Below, piece after piece: positions 50,454 to 60,689 of a DNA stretch of 64,000 bases. Numbering within the stretch: the stretch's first letter is position 1; every line of letters starts with the position of its first letter. Source of the DNA: Streptomyces sp. 35G-GA-8 (GTDB lineage: Bacteria > Actinomycetota > Actinomycetes > Streptomycetales > Streptomycetaceae). The position numbers were made by a program, and so were the translations under genes. The notes below the pieces were generated by a model. That model did no database searches. It had not been told where the DNA came from and saw only the letters and a list, made by a program, of their open reading frames with translations. Location of the stretch: positions 442,110 to 506,109 of the forward strand of contig NZ_JAMHJQ010000001.1 in assembly GCF_023534745.1 (NCBI RefSeq). The letters run 5' to 3'.

Positions 50454-50615
50454 CTTGATTTCGCCAGATAGAATGGATCCCTCGGGCACCCTTGACCGCG
50501 GACACCGGACAGAAACGTCCTGACCGGCAGATACGCTCCACGATTGATCAGGTACCCGGTCGCACGGCCCGGTAGGCTGCTTGCCTGCCCCGCCCGCCCC
50601 GAAAGGACCGTTGAC

Positions 50616-51428
50616 GTGCCGTCGTCCAGCGCCAGCACCACCGACGCCACCAAATCCGCCTCCGCCAGCGGCGGCGTCCAGTCCCTTGAGCGCGCCTTCG
50701 ACCTGCTCGAACGAATGGCGGACGCGGGCGGCGAGGTCGGGCTCAGCGAGCTCTCGGCGAGCAGCGGGCTGCCGCTGCCGACCATCCACCGGCTGATGCG
50801 CACGCTGGTGGCCTGCGGCTATGTGCGCCAGCAGGCCAATCGGCGGTACGCGCTCGGCCCCCGGCTGATCCGGCTCGGCGAGTCGGCGTCACGGCTGCTC
50901 GGCACCTGGGCGCGGCCCTATCTGGCCAGGCTGGTCGAGGAGACCGGCGAGACGGCGAACATGGCGCTGCTCGACGGCGACGAGATCGTGTATGTCGCGC
51001 AGGTCCCCTCGAAGCACTCGATGCGGATGTTCACCGAGGTCGGCCGGCGGGTGCTGCCGCACTCCACGGGCGTGGGCAAGGCGCTGCTCGCGCACACCTC
51101 GGCGGAGGAGGTCCGCGCACTGCTGTCCCGTACGGGGATGCCGGCCGCCACCGAGAAGACGATCACGACACCCGACGGATTCCTGGACGCTCTGGAGCTG
51201 GTGCGCCGAGTGGGGTACGCGGTGGACGACAACGAACAGGAGATCGGCGTCCGCTGTCTGGCGGTTCCGGTCCCCAACTCCCCCACGGCCGCGGCCATCT
51301 CCATCTCGGGTCCGGCGGGCCGGGTGACGGAGGAGGCCACACAGCGGATCGTCCCGGTACTCCAGGAGGTCGCGCGCGATCTCTCCGAGGCGCTGGCGAA
51401 CACGGCAGGGGCCCAGCCGCACGCCTGA
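50616..51428 (+). CDS. allR: IclR-family regulator of allantoin catabolism (AllR-type)
   Basis: Regulator of 270 residues. The IclR winged HTH is SLERAFDLLERMADAGGEVGLSELSASSGLPLPTIHRLMRTLVACGYVRQ (about residues 23-72). The C-terminal effector domain has VGRRVLPHSTGVGKALLAHT and the closing ISISGPAGRVT segment, which in this family binds glyoxylate-like metabolites. A repressor named AllR controls allantoin genes and a malate synthase at the equivalent Streptomyces locus, and gene order here agrees. GTG start with AAAGGA upstream. It is divergent from allB. Confidence 0.9.
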   Translation: MPSSSASTTDATKSASASGGVQSLERAFDLLERMADAGGEVGLSELSASSGLPLPTIHRLMRTLVACGYVRQQANRRYALGPRLIRLGESASRLLGTWARPYLARLVEETGETANMALLDGDEIVYVAQVPSKHSMRMFTEVGRRVLPHSTGVGKALLAHTSAEEVRALLSRTGMPAATEKTITTPDGFLDALELVRRVGYAVDDNEQEIGVRCLAVPVPNSPTAAAISISGPAGRVTEEATQRIVPVLQEVARDLSEALANTAGAQPHA

Positions 51429-51446
51429 GCCTCCGGACGGGGCCGG

Positions 51447-51761
51447 TCAGGGGCGGCGGGGCGCGTCCCCGAAGAGGTCGACGGCGGCCCGTACCCCCAT
51501 CAGCGCCTGCCCCAGCGCGCTGACCGAACCGATCGAGCCCACGATCAGCAGCAGCGAACGGCGCATACGGGACGCCTCGGGGGCACCGCTCGCCACCATC
51601 TCGGCGAGGGCGGCCAACTCGTCCTCCGCGATGGCGCGGTCCCTGAACTCGGCCTGATAACCGGCCAGTTCACGTCTGAGTCGGGACACCGCGGCACGCA
51701 GCTCCGCGATTCTCGGGTCCTCGCCCTTCTCTGCCACCGGCGTCTGCCCCACGCTCCGCAA
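51447..51761 (-). CDS. DUF5955-like small membrane-associated protein
   Basis: Protein of about 104 residues that I associate with a Streptomyces DUF5955 group from memory. A predicted coiled helix (IAELRAAVSRLRRELAGYQAEFRDRAIAEDELAALAEM) is followed by a hydrophobic segment (LLLIVGSIGSVSALGQALMG) near the C-terminus. The start is uncertain: I use the TTG at 51761 with GGGGGA upstream; GTGs at 51752 and nearer are possible. It lies between allR and the nucleotidyltransferase gene, as in related Streptomyces loci. Function unknown. Confidence 0.7.
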   Translation of the reverse strand: MRSVGQTPVAEKGEDPRIAELRAAVSRLRRELAGYQAEFRDRAIAEDELAALAEMVASGAPEASRMRRSLLLIVGSIGSVSALGQALMGVRAAVDLFGDAPRRP

Positions 51762-51952
51762 CAAAGCTGTCCCCCTTGCCCCTCGCCCGCGCACACCGCT
51801 GCGCCGGGCACGTTCCTGTACCGGTATACGCCAAAAGGCCGACTCCTCGGACGGTGGTCAAGCGCCAAGGTTCGCGGGCAAGTTAACGCCATTACGCGTG
51901 GTACGCGCCACTCCACGGACCGAAGTGGGACGGAATGAGGTACGCAGTACCC

Positions 51953-52567
51953 ATGCCAGGCACACAGAACGACACGAACCCGCCCGTGATCGCCGGACTG
52001 CTGCTCGCCGCGGGTGGCGGGCGCAGGCTCGGGGGGCGGCCCAAGGCGTTGCTGACGCATCGGGGTCGGCCACTGGTCGAGCACGGCGCGCGGGCGCTGC
52101 GCGAAGGGGGCTGCGGACCGGTGCGCGTGGTGCTGGGGGCGGCGGCCCAGGAGGTACGGAGCCGGGCCGCGCTGCCGGGCAGCGCACTTGTCGACAATCC
52201 CCGGTGGGCCGAGGGCATGGGGTCCTCGCTGCGCGCGGGGCTCGCCTCGCTGGCGGACACGGACGCGGCGGCGGTGGTCGTCCTGCTGGTGGACCAGCCG
52301 GGGATCGGCGCGGCGGCGGTGGCCCGGGTGGTGGGCGCGTACCGCACGCCGGATTCGCTCGTGGCGGCCTCGTACGACGGGACGCGCGGCCATCCCGTGC
52401 TGTTCGGCGCCCGCCGATGGGCGGAGATCGCGGCGGACGCGGAGGGCGATCGCGGGGCGCGCGCGTATCTGCGGGCGCATGAGAGCGAGATCGTGCGGGT
52501 GGAGTGCGGGGATGTCGCGCGGGCGTACGACATCGACACGGAGGAAGATCTGTCGCACCTTGAGTGA
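51953..52567 (+). CDS. MobA/MocA-like nucleotidyltransferase
   Basis: NTP-transferase of 204 residues. The nucleotide-binding signature IAGLLLAAGGGRRLGGRPKALL is at residues 13-34, and VVVLLVDQPGIG contains the metal-binding Asp/Gln of molybdenum-cofactor cytidylyltransferases. VDNPRWAEGMGSSLRAGLA also fits. Such enzymes make the cytosine-dinucleotide molybdopterin used by xanthine dehydrogenase, which feeds urate into the allantoin pathway; this link is inference. ATG at 51953 is chosen; an ATG six codons upstream is possible. It precedes malate synthase. Confidence 0.85.
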   Translation: MPGTQNDTNPPVIAGLLLAAGGGRRLGGRPKALLTHRGRPLVEHGARALREGGCGPVRVVLGAAAQEVRSRAALPGSALVDNPRWAEGMGSSLRAGLASLADTDAAAVVVLLVDQPGIGAAAVARVVGAYRTPDSLVAASYDGTRGHPVLFGARRWAEIAADAEGDRGARAYLRAHESEIVRVECGDVARAYDIDTEEDLSHLE

Positions 52568-52615
52568 GGACGGTGGCACTCGGCGCCACGGTCCCTCGAC
52601 CCGGAGAATCTCGAT

Positions 52616-52656
52616 ATCAACAAACCATTGAACTTCCACCATAAGGAAACTATTAT
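52616..52656 (+). promoter_or_regulatory. aceB promoter overlapping a candidate AllR operator
   Basis: A 17-bp motif (52616-52632, TCAAC at its left, TTGAA at its right) resembles the site upstream of allB. Its right arm forms the -35 hexamer TTGAAC (52628-52633), and TATTAT at 52651-52656 is the -10, with an ideal 17-base spacer. Binding there would occlude RNA polymerase. The start codon lies 123 bases downstream of the -10. Confidence 0.6.
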
Positions 52657-52779
52657 CCACAGGTCAGAAGCGCCCGACCCCCCGAACGGCGCCCGCGACC
52701 GTACCCCCTGCCATGGCACTCCGTGCCGTCCCGGGCCGGCCGGCGGTCCCGGGCACCGCCCGTGAAGGAGTGACAGCTC

Positions 52780-54411
52780 ATGTCCGCACCAGCGCCCTCC
52801 CCGCTGGCCGTCGTCGACGCCGAACCGCTGCCCCGCCAGGACGAAGTGCTCACCGACGCGGCCCTCACCTTCGTGGCGGAGCTGCACCGGCGTTTCACCC
52901 CGCGCCGTGACGAGCTCCTCGCCCGCCGCGCCGAGCGCCGGGCCGAGATCGCCCGTACCTCCAGCCTGGACTTCCTGCCGGAGACCGCGGCGATCCGTGA
53001 GGACGACAGCTGGCGGGTCGCGCCGTCGCCGGCCGCGCTGGACGACCGCCGAGTGGAGATCACCGGTCCGACCGACCGGAAGATGACCATCAACGCGCTC
53101 AACTCCGGTGCCCGGATCTGGCTCGCCGACTTCGAGGACGCCTCCGCCCCCACCTGGGAGAATGTGATTCTCGGTCAGCTCAATCTGAGCGACGCCTACC
53201 AGCGCCGTATCGACTTCACCGACCCGCGCTCCGGCAAGTCGTACGCCCTCAAGGACGCCGGTGAACTCGCGACCGTGGTGATGCGCCCGCGCGGCTGGCA
53301 TCTGGCGGAGCGTCATCTCCAGTGGAACGGCGAGCAGGTGCCCGGCGCGCTCGTCGACTTCGGGCTGTACTTCTTCCACAACGCCCAACGCCTGATCGAG
53401 CTGGGCAAGGGCCCCTACTTCTACCTCCCGAAGACGGAATCGCATCTGGAGGCCCGTCTCTGGAACGATGTCTTCGTCTTCGCGCAGGACTATCTGGGCA
53501 TCGAGCAGGGGACCGTCCGCGCGACGGTGCTGATCGAGACGATCACCGCCGCGTACGAGATGGAGGAGATCCTCTACGAGCTGCGCGACCATGCCTCCGG
53601 GCTGAACGCGGGCCGCTGGGACTATCTCTTCTCCATCGTCAAGAACTTCCGTGACGGCGGCGCCAAGTTCGTCCTGCCGGACCGCAACGCGGTCACGATG
53701 ACGGCGCCGTTCATGCGCGCGTACACCGAACTGCTCGTCCGCACCTGCCACAAGCGCGGCGCCCACGCGATCGGCGGCATGGCCGCCTTCATCCCGTCCC
53801 GGCACGACGCCGAGGTCAACAAGGTCGCCTTCGAGAAGGTCAAGGCCGACAAGGACCGCGAGGCGCACGACGGCTTCGACGGCTCCTGGGTCGCCCACCC
53901 CGATCTGGTCCCGATCGCGATGGCCTCCTTCGACGCGGTCCTCGGCGACCGCCCGAACCAGAAGGACCGGCTGCGCGAGGACGTCTCCGTCGCCGCGGGC
54001 GATCTGATCGCCATCGACTCGCTCGACGCGCGGCCCACGTACGAGGGCCTGCGCAACGCCGTCCAGGTCGGCATCCGCTATATCGAGGCGTGGCTGCGCG
54101 GGATGGGCGCCGTCGCGATCTTCCATCTGATGGAGGACGCCGCGACCGCGGAGATCTCGCGTTCACAGATCTGGCAGTGGATCAACGCGGGTGTCGAGTT
54201 CGACCACGACGGCCGCACCGTACGCGCCACCCCGGAGCTGGCCCGGGGCCTCGCCGCCGACGAACTCGCCGCGATCCGCGCCGAGATCGGCGAGGAGGCC
54301 TTCACCGCCGGCCGCTGGCAGCAGGCCCATGATCTGCTGCTGACGGTCGCGCTGGACGACGACTACGCGGACTTCCTCACGCTCCCGGCGTACGAGCAGC
54401 TGCGCGGCTGA
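52780..54411 (+). CDS. aceB: malate synthase A
   Basis: Malate synthase of 543 residues (isoform A size) that condenses glyoxylate and acetyl-CoA to malate. Catalytic features include [33 protein letters not shown] (Arg of the glyoxylate site), [35 protein letters not shown], and the C-terminal [19 protein letters not shown] carrying the catalytic Asp. Located after the allantoin genes, it disposes of the glyoxylate derived from ureidoglycolate. The promoter contains the shared operator-like motif, suggesting co-regulation with allB/alc. Confidence 0.96.
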   Translation: MSAPAPSPLAVVDAEPLPRQDEVLTDAALTFVAELHRRFTPRRDELLARRAERRAEIARTSSLDFLPETAAIREDDSWRVAPSPAALDDRRVEITGPTDRKMTINALNSGARIWLADFEDASAPTWENVILGQLNLSDAYQRRIDFTDPRSGKSYALKDAGELATVVMRPRGWHLAERHLQWNGEQVPGALVDFGLYFFHNAQRLIELGKGPYFYLPKTESHLEARLWNDVFVFAQDYLGIEQGTVRATVLIETITAAYEMEEILYELRDHASGLNAGRWDYLFSIVKNFRDGGAKFVLPDRNAVTMTAPFMRAYTELLVRTCHKRGAHAIGGMAAFIPSRHDAEVNKVAFEKVKADKDREAHDGFDGSWVAHPDLVPIAMASFDAVLGDRPNQKDRLREDVSVAAGDLIAIDSLDARPTYEGLRNAVQVGIRYIEAWLRGMGAVAIFHLMEDAATAEISRSQIWQWINAGVEFDHDGRTVRATPELARGLAADELAAIRAEIGEEAFTAGRWQQAHDLLLTVALDDDYADFLTLPAYEQLRG

Positions 54412-54431
54412 CGCCTCCCCGGGCAGGAACG

Positions 54432-54461
54432 GCCCCCGGTGCCCCGCACGGCGCCGGGGGC
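54432..54461. terminator. hairpin between aceB and the ABC operon
   Basis: GCCCCCGG pairs with CCGGGGGC, with an additional inner GCC/GGC pairing. It lies 20 bases after the malate synthase stop and 37 bases after the stop of the convergent ABC ATPase gene. Confidence 0.7.
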
Positions 54462-54498
54462 TTCCGCGTGCCCGGCGACCCCGGTCCCGGTCGCGGTC

Positions 54499-55331
<833 letters not shown>

Positions 55332-55335
<4 letters not shown>

Positions 55336-56162
55336 CGGACGATCCGTTCCAGAGCGCTTTCGAGATGCCTGGCGCTGTCCACCAGGTCTCGGGTGTACGG
55401 GTGCCGGGGGCGCCGCACGATGTCGTCCACAGTGCCGGACTCGACGGCCGATCCGTCCTTGAGCACCAGGACATGATCGGTCACGGACGAGACCACCGCC
55501 AGGTCATGACTGACGAACAGCAGCGCCATGTCCCGCTCGGCGACCAGCCCGTCCAGCAGCGCGAGCACATCGGACTGGACCGTGACATCGAGGGCGGTGG
55601 TGGGCTCGTCCGCGATCAGCAGGGCCGGTTCACAGGCCAGCGCCATGGCGAGCGCGACCCGCTGACGCTGTCCGCCGGAGATCTCGTGCGGATAGGCGCG
55701 GGTGATCCGCTCGGGGTCGGGGAGCCGTACCCGATCGAGGGCTTCCGCCACCGCCCGGCGCAGCGCCGGTCCGCGCAGCCCGCGCCACCGGCGCAGCGGT
55801 TCGGCGATCTGGCGGCCGATCCGCATCAGCGGGTCGAGCGCGGTGAGGGGTTCCTGGAAGACGACGGTGGCGGCCCGGCCGCGCAGAGCGGTCAGCCGCC
55901 GCTCGCTCGCGCCGACGACTTCGGTGCCCGGTGCGTCCGGGGCCGTCCTCAGCACGATGCTGCCCGAGGCGTTCATACCGGGTGGCAGCAGGCCGAGCAC
56001 GGCGAGCGCGGTGAGTGACTTGCCGGAGCCGGACTCGCCGACCAGCCCGAGCCGGGAGCCCGCGTCGATCGAGAAGGTCAGATCGGAGACCAGGGTCCGG
56101 CCCTGGTCGGTGCGGATCGTCAGTCCGTTGACGTCGAGCACCCGCGGATCGCGCGCGTTCAT
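55332..56162 (-). CDS. peptide-type ABC transporter ATP-binding protein (DppD-like)
   Basis: ABC ATPase of 276 residues with Walker A GESGSGKS, Q-loop VFQEPLTALDP, signature ISGGQRQRVALAMALAC, Walker B ALLIADEPTTALD and H-loop VSHDLAVVSSV. HPYTRDLVDS is the usual DppD-type C-terminal segment. It overlaps both neighbours by four bases. It couples ATP hydrolysis to the two permeases encoded upstream. Confidence 0.9.
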
Positions 56163-57073
56163 CGGGTCCTCCGCCGGGTGGGGTCGAGGGTGTCGCGCAG
56201 TCCGTCGGCGATCAGATTGACGCCCACGACCAGCATGACCAGCAGTACTCCGGGGGCGATGACCCCGGTGGGGGCGGTGAACACGGTCGCCTGCGCCTCC
56301 TGGAGCATGCGCCCCCAGGACGCGTTCGGCGGCGGGGCACCGAGACCGAGGAACGACAGGCTCGCCTCGGCCATGACGGCGAGGCCGAACTGCTGGGCGA
56401 GGTTCACCACCAGGGTGGGCCAGATATTGGGCAGCACATGGCCGGTGATCACGCGGGGCCAGGAGGTGCCCGAGGTGCGCGCCGCCGTGATGTAGTCCTG
56501 CGCCAGCACCCGTTTGACCAGGATCCGGGTCAGCCGGGCCACCACGGCCGTCATCGCGAGCCCGATGGCGAGGATCGCGGAGCTGAGCGAGGCGGAGCGG
56601 GCCGCCACCATCAGCATCGCCAGCAGCAGGGTGGGGAAGGCGATCAGCACATCGAGCAGGGTGGAAAGGGTGTCGTCGAGCCATCGGGTGGCGAAGCCCG
56701 CGGCGAGACCGAAGCACACACCGAGCACCGCCCCGATCGCGATCGCGCCGAGGCCTGCCTCCAGTGCGATACGCGCGCCCGCCATGAGCTGGGTCAGCAG
56801 ATCGCGGCCGAGCTTGTCGGTGCCGAGCAGATGCGGCAGTCCGGGCGGTGTGAGCCGGCCGCCCGTGGTGTCCTCGGGGGCGTACGGCACCCAGAACAGC
56901 GAGACCAGCGCGGTGACGACGATCAGCCCGAGCAGGACGCAGCCGCTCACCAGGGCCGGGGAGCGACGGGGTCGGGTGACCGGGGGCGCCGTCGCGCTCT
57001 CGACGGCGGGGGTGGCCGCCGGGGCGGGGTCCGCCGCTCCCGGGCCGGGGTTCAGGTCGGTCCGCTCGCTCAT
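56159..57073 (-). CDS. peptide-type ABC transporter permease (DppC-like)
   Basis: Permease of 304 residues with a long Pro/Ala-rich cytoplasmic N-terminus and about six helices. GTDKLGRDLLTQLMAGARIALEAGLGA is the DppC signature, and the coupling loop AARTSGTSWPRVITGHVLPNIWP is present. LTPPGLPHLLGTD is also typical. It forms the channel together with the DppB-like protein; the genes overlap by four bases on each side. Confidence 0.9.
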   Translation of the reverse strand: MSERTDLNPGPGAADPAPAATPAVESATAPPVTRPRRSPALVSGCVLLGLIVVTALVSLFWVPYAPEDTTGGRLTPPGLPHLLGTDKLGRDLLTQLMAGARIALEAGLGAIAIGAVLGVCFGLAAGFATRWLDDTLSTLLDVLIAFPTLLLAMLMVAARSASLSSAILAIGLAMTAVVARLTRILVKRVLAQDYITAARTSGTSWPRVITGHVLPNIWPTLVVNLAQQFGLAVMAEASLSFLGLGAPPPNASWGRMLQEAQATVFTAPTGVIAPGVLLVMLVVGVNLIADGLRDTLDPTRRRTR

Positions 57074-58035
57074 CGTGTGCCTCCCGACAGCCGACCGCGC
57101 AGCCGGGGATCGATCAGCCGCTGCGCGAGGTCGCTGAGGAATCCGATGACGAGCACCGCGAAGGTGCTCACGAAGAGGACTCCCTGGACCGTGGGGTAGT
57201 CGTGCTGGGCGACGGCCTGGGCGAGCAGGCTGCCGAGGCCGGGCAGCGCGAACACCGTCTCGACCACCACCGCGCCCAGCAGGGTGGTGGCGAGTTCGAT
57301 CCCGAGGACGGAGACGACCGGGACGGCGCCGTTACGCATGCCGTGCCGCCACATCGCCCGGTGGAACGACGAGCCCAGGGCCCTCGCGGTACGGAGATAG
57401 TCGCTGCCGAGGACATCCAGCGCGGCCGACCGTACGTACCGGATGAGGGAGGCGGACATCACCAGCGCGACGGTGATCACCGGCAGGGCCAGCGAGGTCA
57501 GCGCCTCCCCCGGCCGCGCCCAGCCGTCCTGTGGAAACCCTCCGGCGGGCAGCACTCCGAGGCGCAGCGCGAAGACGGTGATGAGGATCATCCCGATCCA
57601 GAAGACCGGTACGGCGATCCCCAGTTGGGAGACTCCGCTGATCAGCGTCCCGTACCAGGTGGCCGACCGGTGCGCCGCGAGGAAGCCGACGGGGACGGCG
57701 ATCACCACGGCCAGCAGGAAGGAGAGCAGCGTCAGCGGGACGGTGACATCGAGCCGGGAGGTGATCTCCGGGCCGACCGGGAGAGTGCTGACGAACGAGT
57801 TCCCCAGATCGAAGGTGGCCAGTTGACGGAGCCACTGAACGAATTGTTCCGGTACGGGACGGTCCGAGCCGATCTCGTGGCGGGCGGCGGCGATCTGCTC
57901 CGGGCTCGCGCCGACCGAGAGCAGGGAGTTCGCGGGGTCGCCCGGGAGCAGCCGCAGCAGCAGGAAGAGCACCACGCTGGCCAGGAACAGTGAGCCGGCC
58001 AGGAAGACCAGCCGTCGCAGCAGGTAGGAGATCAT
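57070..58035 (-). CDS. peptide-type ABC transporter permease (DppB-like)
   Basis: Permease of 321 residues with about six helices. The opening YLLRRLVFLAGSLFLASVVLFLLLRLLPGDPAN is the classical DppB N-terminus, and the EAA-like loop RTARALGSSFHRAMWRHGMRNGAVPV couples to the ATPase. It lies 91 bases after the lipoprotein gene and overlaps the DppC-like gene by four bases. Cargo could be di-/oligopeptides, opines or other small solutes. Confidence 0.9.
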   Translation of the reverse strand: MISYLLRRLVFLAGSLFLASVVLFLLLRLLPGDPANSLLSVGASPEQIAAARHEIGSDRPVPEQFVQWLRQLATFDLGNSFVSTLPVGPEITSRLDVTVPLTLLSFLLAVVIAVPVGFLAAHRSATWYGTLISGVSQLGIAVPVFWIGMILITVFALRLGVLPAGGFPQDGWARPGEALTSLALPVITVALVMSASLIRYVRSAALDVLGSDYLRTARALGSSFHRAMWRHGMRNGAVPVVSVLGIELATTLLGAVVVETVFALPGLGSLLAQAVAQHDYPTVQGVLFVSTFAVLVIGFLSDLAQRLIDPRLRGRLSGGTR

Positions 58036-58126
58036 CAGGCAGGGGGACCGATCGACGGAAGCGGGAATTCCGCCGTGCGGGTCCGGGGAGGGTGTGGCGA
58101 CCGGGCCCGCACGGCGGGGTGAGACG

Positions 58127-59644
58127 TCAGCTCTTCTTGATGCCGTAGGCGTGGAACTGCGAGTTGAGGCCGTTGAGCGGGTAGCCCGACAGCTTGGTGT
58201 TGGCCACCACGATCTGCGGGTAGAGGTAGAGCCAGTCGCTCGCCGCGTCCTCGGCGATCTGCCGGTTGACCTGCTTCAGCAGGGCGGTCTGCCGGTCGGT
58301 GGTGTCCGACTGCTCGGCCTGCTTCACCCACTCGGTGACCTGCTTGTTGTCATAGCCCCAGTAGAAGTCGGGGTCGCCGTACCAGACGATGTCGCGGTCG
58401 TTGACATGCTCCTGGAGCGTCGCGCTGAAGTCGTGGTTCTTGTAGACCTTGGTGTACCACTCGTCCGGCGTGATGACATTGATGTCGACCTTGATACCGA
58501 CCTTGGCCAGCTCCGACTTGATGAAGGTGGCGGCCGTCGGGTGCGGGTCGTAGTTGGGGGTGTCGAGCGTGAAGCTGAAGCCCTTGGGGTAGCCGGCCTC
58601 GGCGAGCTGCTTCTTGGCGAGCGTCACGTCGTACGGGTTGACCTTCGTGAGGTCCTCGTACCAGGGGTCGGTGGGCGGGACCATCGAGCCGATCAGTGTG
58701 CCGTGGTCGCCCCAGACCGACTGGAGCAGCTTCTTGTTGTCGATCGCGGAGCTGACGGCCTTGCGCACCTTGACGTTGTCGAACGGCTTGACGCGGTCGT
58801 TGAAGGCCAGCAGCAGCTTGGTGGTCGAGTTGCCGTCGTTGACCTTGTAGTTCGGGTTGTTCTTGAACTGGTCGAGGGCGTCCGGGCTCTGCTCGCTGGT
58901 CACCACGTCCACGGCGTTGGTGAGCAGCGCGTTGTTGAGGGCGGTCGCGTCCTTGTAGTAGTGGAAGACGACCTTCGCGTTGGTCGCCGCCGTACCCCAG
59001 TACCCCGGGAAGCGCGCCAGGCTGAGTGCGGAGCCCCGGGTCCACTTGTCCAGGGTGTAGGGGCCGGTGCCGTCCTCCGAGGTCTTGAGGTCCTTGGCCG
59101 CGGAGTTGACCACCCACACATAGCTGAGGTTGTAGACGAACGAGATCGACTTGGACGACAGGGTCACCTCGACGGTGGCCGGGTCCGGGGTCGCGATCGA
59201 CTTGACCATGTCGAAGCTGCTCTTGCGCGCCGACTGGGAGTTCTCGGCCCGGACCTTCTCGATGCTGTGCTTCACATCGGCGGAGGTGAGCGCCTTGCCC
59301 GAGTGGAACTTCACGCCGTCGCGCAGGGTGAAGGTGTAGGTGAGGCCGTCCGGGCTGACGGTGTAGTCCTTGGCGAGCTGCTTCTCGACCTTGCCGCTGT
59401 CGGTGAGCTTGAACAGCCCCTCGTAGACATTGCCGTTGAGCGCCTCGGTCACGCCCTGGCCGCCGCCTCCGGTGTTGTCCAGATTCTGCGGTTCGTAGAG
59501 CGAGCCGATCCCGATGGTCGCGTTCTTGTCGTATGAGCCGGCGGGCGATTTGCTGTTCGTGCCGGTCCCGGAGCCGCAGGCGGTGAGGGCGAGGGACAGG
59601 GTGACCACCAGGGTGCCGCCGAGCAGCGGTACGGACTTTCTCAT
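58127..59644 (-). CDS. peptide-type ABC transporter substrate-binding lipoprotein (DppA-like, family 5)
   Basis: Solute-binding lipoprotein of 505 residues. The signal peptide ends LALTAC (Cys near residue 23), followed by a Ser/Gly/Lys-rich linker. Family 5 motifs include TLRDGVKFHSGKALTSADVKHSIEKV, TGPYTLDKWTRGSALSLARFPGYWG and SAIDNKKLLQSVWGDHGTLIGSMVPP. ATG at 59644 has AGGAG eight bases upstream. It is first of the transporter genes and follows a DUF1684 gene by 77 bases. Ligand is not determined; the group binds peptides, glutathione, nickel or opines. Confidence 0.92.
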   Translation of the reverse strand: MRKSVPLLGGTLVVTLSLALTACGSGTGTNSKSPAGSYDKNATIGIGSLYEPQNLDNTGGGGQGVTEALNGNVYEGLFKLTDSGKVEKQLAKDYTVSPDGLTYTFTLRDGVKFHSGKALTSADVKHSIEKVRAENSQSARKSSFDMVKSIATPDPATVEVTLSSKSISFVYNLSYVWVVNSAAKDLKTSEDGTGPYTLDKWTRGSALSLARFPGYWGTAATNAKVVFHYYKDATALNNALLTNAVDVVTSEQSPDALDQFKNNPNYKVNDGNSTTKLLLAFNDRVKPFDNVKVRKAVSSAIDNKKLLQSVWGDHGTLIGSMVPPTDPWYEDLTKVNPYDVTLAKKQLAEAGYPKGFSFTLDTPNYDPHPTAATFIKSELAKVGIKVDINVITPDEWYTKVYKNHDFSATLQEHVNDRDIVWYGDPDFYWGYDNKQVTEWVKQAEQSDTTDRQTALLKQVNRQIAEDAASDWLYLYPQIVVANTKLSGYPLNGLNSQFHAYGIKKS

Positions 59645-59721
59645 CACTTCTACTCCTGATCGACTGCCGGACGGGGCCGCTGGGTGGGGCGGTGGGTGCC
59701 GGCTGTGTGCCTTGGGTGTGC

Positions 59722-60471
59722 TCAGTTGACCGTGTAGCCGTCGCGGAAGACCGGAAGCTTCTCGCCCGCCTCGACGGGCAGGTGCAGCCGGTTCTGCCGC
59801 GGCGGCAGTGGACAGTTGTACTGAGCGGAGAATCCGCACGGCGGCACGAACGCGCGGTTGAAGTCCAGGACGACCGTTTCGCCGTCGGCCTCGCGCGGGA
59901 CGAACAGGAAGCGGCCGGCGCCGTAGGTGTCGCCGCCGTTCGTCGGGTCACCGAAGACCAGGAGGAGTGTCCCGTCGTCGTCGAAGGCCGACAGTGTGTA
60001 GTCCACGCCGTCCAGTGTGACGTGGATATCGCCGGGGACAACCAGTTCGCGGCTGCCTCCGCTGTCGCGAATGTGCTCGAACGGCACCCGGCGGTCGGTG
60101 GATACCGGGGTGAAGGTGGCCTCGACCACCCAGTCCGGATGGAACGAATATGAGGCGATATGCGAGAAATGCCGGATGGCCGGAGCGTCCGCGTCCCAGA
60201 AGCGCAGCGCCTCTTCCGGCTCGCCGGTATGAAGGTTGGCGCGTCGCACGGTGGTGAGGGTCACACCGTCCGGGACCGCGATCCTGGCCTGCTCCTCGGC
60301 GGCGTCCACGCCGGGCTCCAGCCATCGGGTCTCCACCAGCGCCAAGTTGCCCACGGGGCCGGTCACGGCGGCCCGGCGCGCGGCGTGCCAGGTCTCCAGC
60401 GCCGCCCGCGCCTCCTCGGCCCGCTGTACGGCGGCCTCGGTCGGCTCGGAAGTACGGGTATGCACGGACAT
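59722..60471 (-). CDS. DUF1684 domain protein
   Basis: Protein of 249 residues from the DUF1684 family, of unknown biochemical function. The domain signature near the C-terminus is FNRAFVPPCGFSAQYNCPLPPRQNRLHLPVEAGEK, with FGDPTNGGDTYGAGRFLFVP preceding it. No signal peptide or membrane helix is found. It lies upstream of the peptide-type ABC transporter genes and probably shares their transcript. Family members often sit beside transport and oxidation genes, but no activity is established. Divergent from the DinB-like gene. Confidence 0.88.
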   Translation of the reverse strand: MSVHTRTSEPTEAAVQRAEEARAALETWHAARRAAVTGPVGNLALVETRWLEPGVDAAEEQARIAVPDGVTLTTVRRANLHTGEPEEALRFWDADAPAIRHFSHIASYSFHPDWVVEATFTPVSTDRRVPFEHIRDSGGSRELVVPGDIHVTLDGVDYTLSAFDDDGTLLLVFGDPTNGGDTYGAGRFLFVPREADGETVVLDFNRAFVPPCGFSAQYNCPLPPRQNRLHLPVEAGEKLPVFRDGYTVN

Positions 60472-60588
60472 GCGGGGCTCGCTCCGGTCTGAGGGAATGG
60501 TTCGATCCCGCGCGGCGTCGCAGTGGGGTCTGGAACGACTGGATCGTACATACGTAGGGTTATTTTCAGCCACGATTGACCATCCTTC

Positions 60589-60603
60589 GAGACAGGTTGT
60601 CTC
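60589..60603. promoter_or_regulatory. inverted repeat in divergent gap
   Basis: GAGACA and TGTCTC arms flank GGT in the gap between DUF1684 and the DinB-like gene. The gap also contains an AT-rich stretch (TTATTTTC near 60560), unusual here and suited to promoter function. Confidence 0.4.
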
Positions 60604-60689
60604 TCGCCCGGGACAACACGGTGTAACCGCGGGCCCGGTTGATGTGTTCCGGAGCGATGAGTTTCGGTGGCGGGGCCGGTCTTCCCGAT

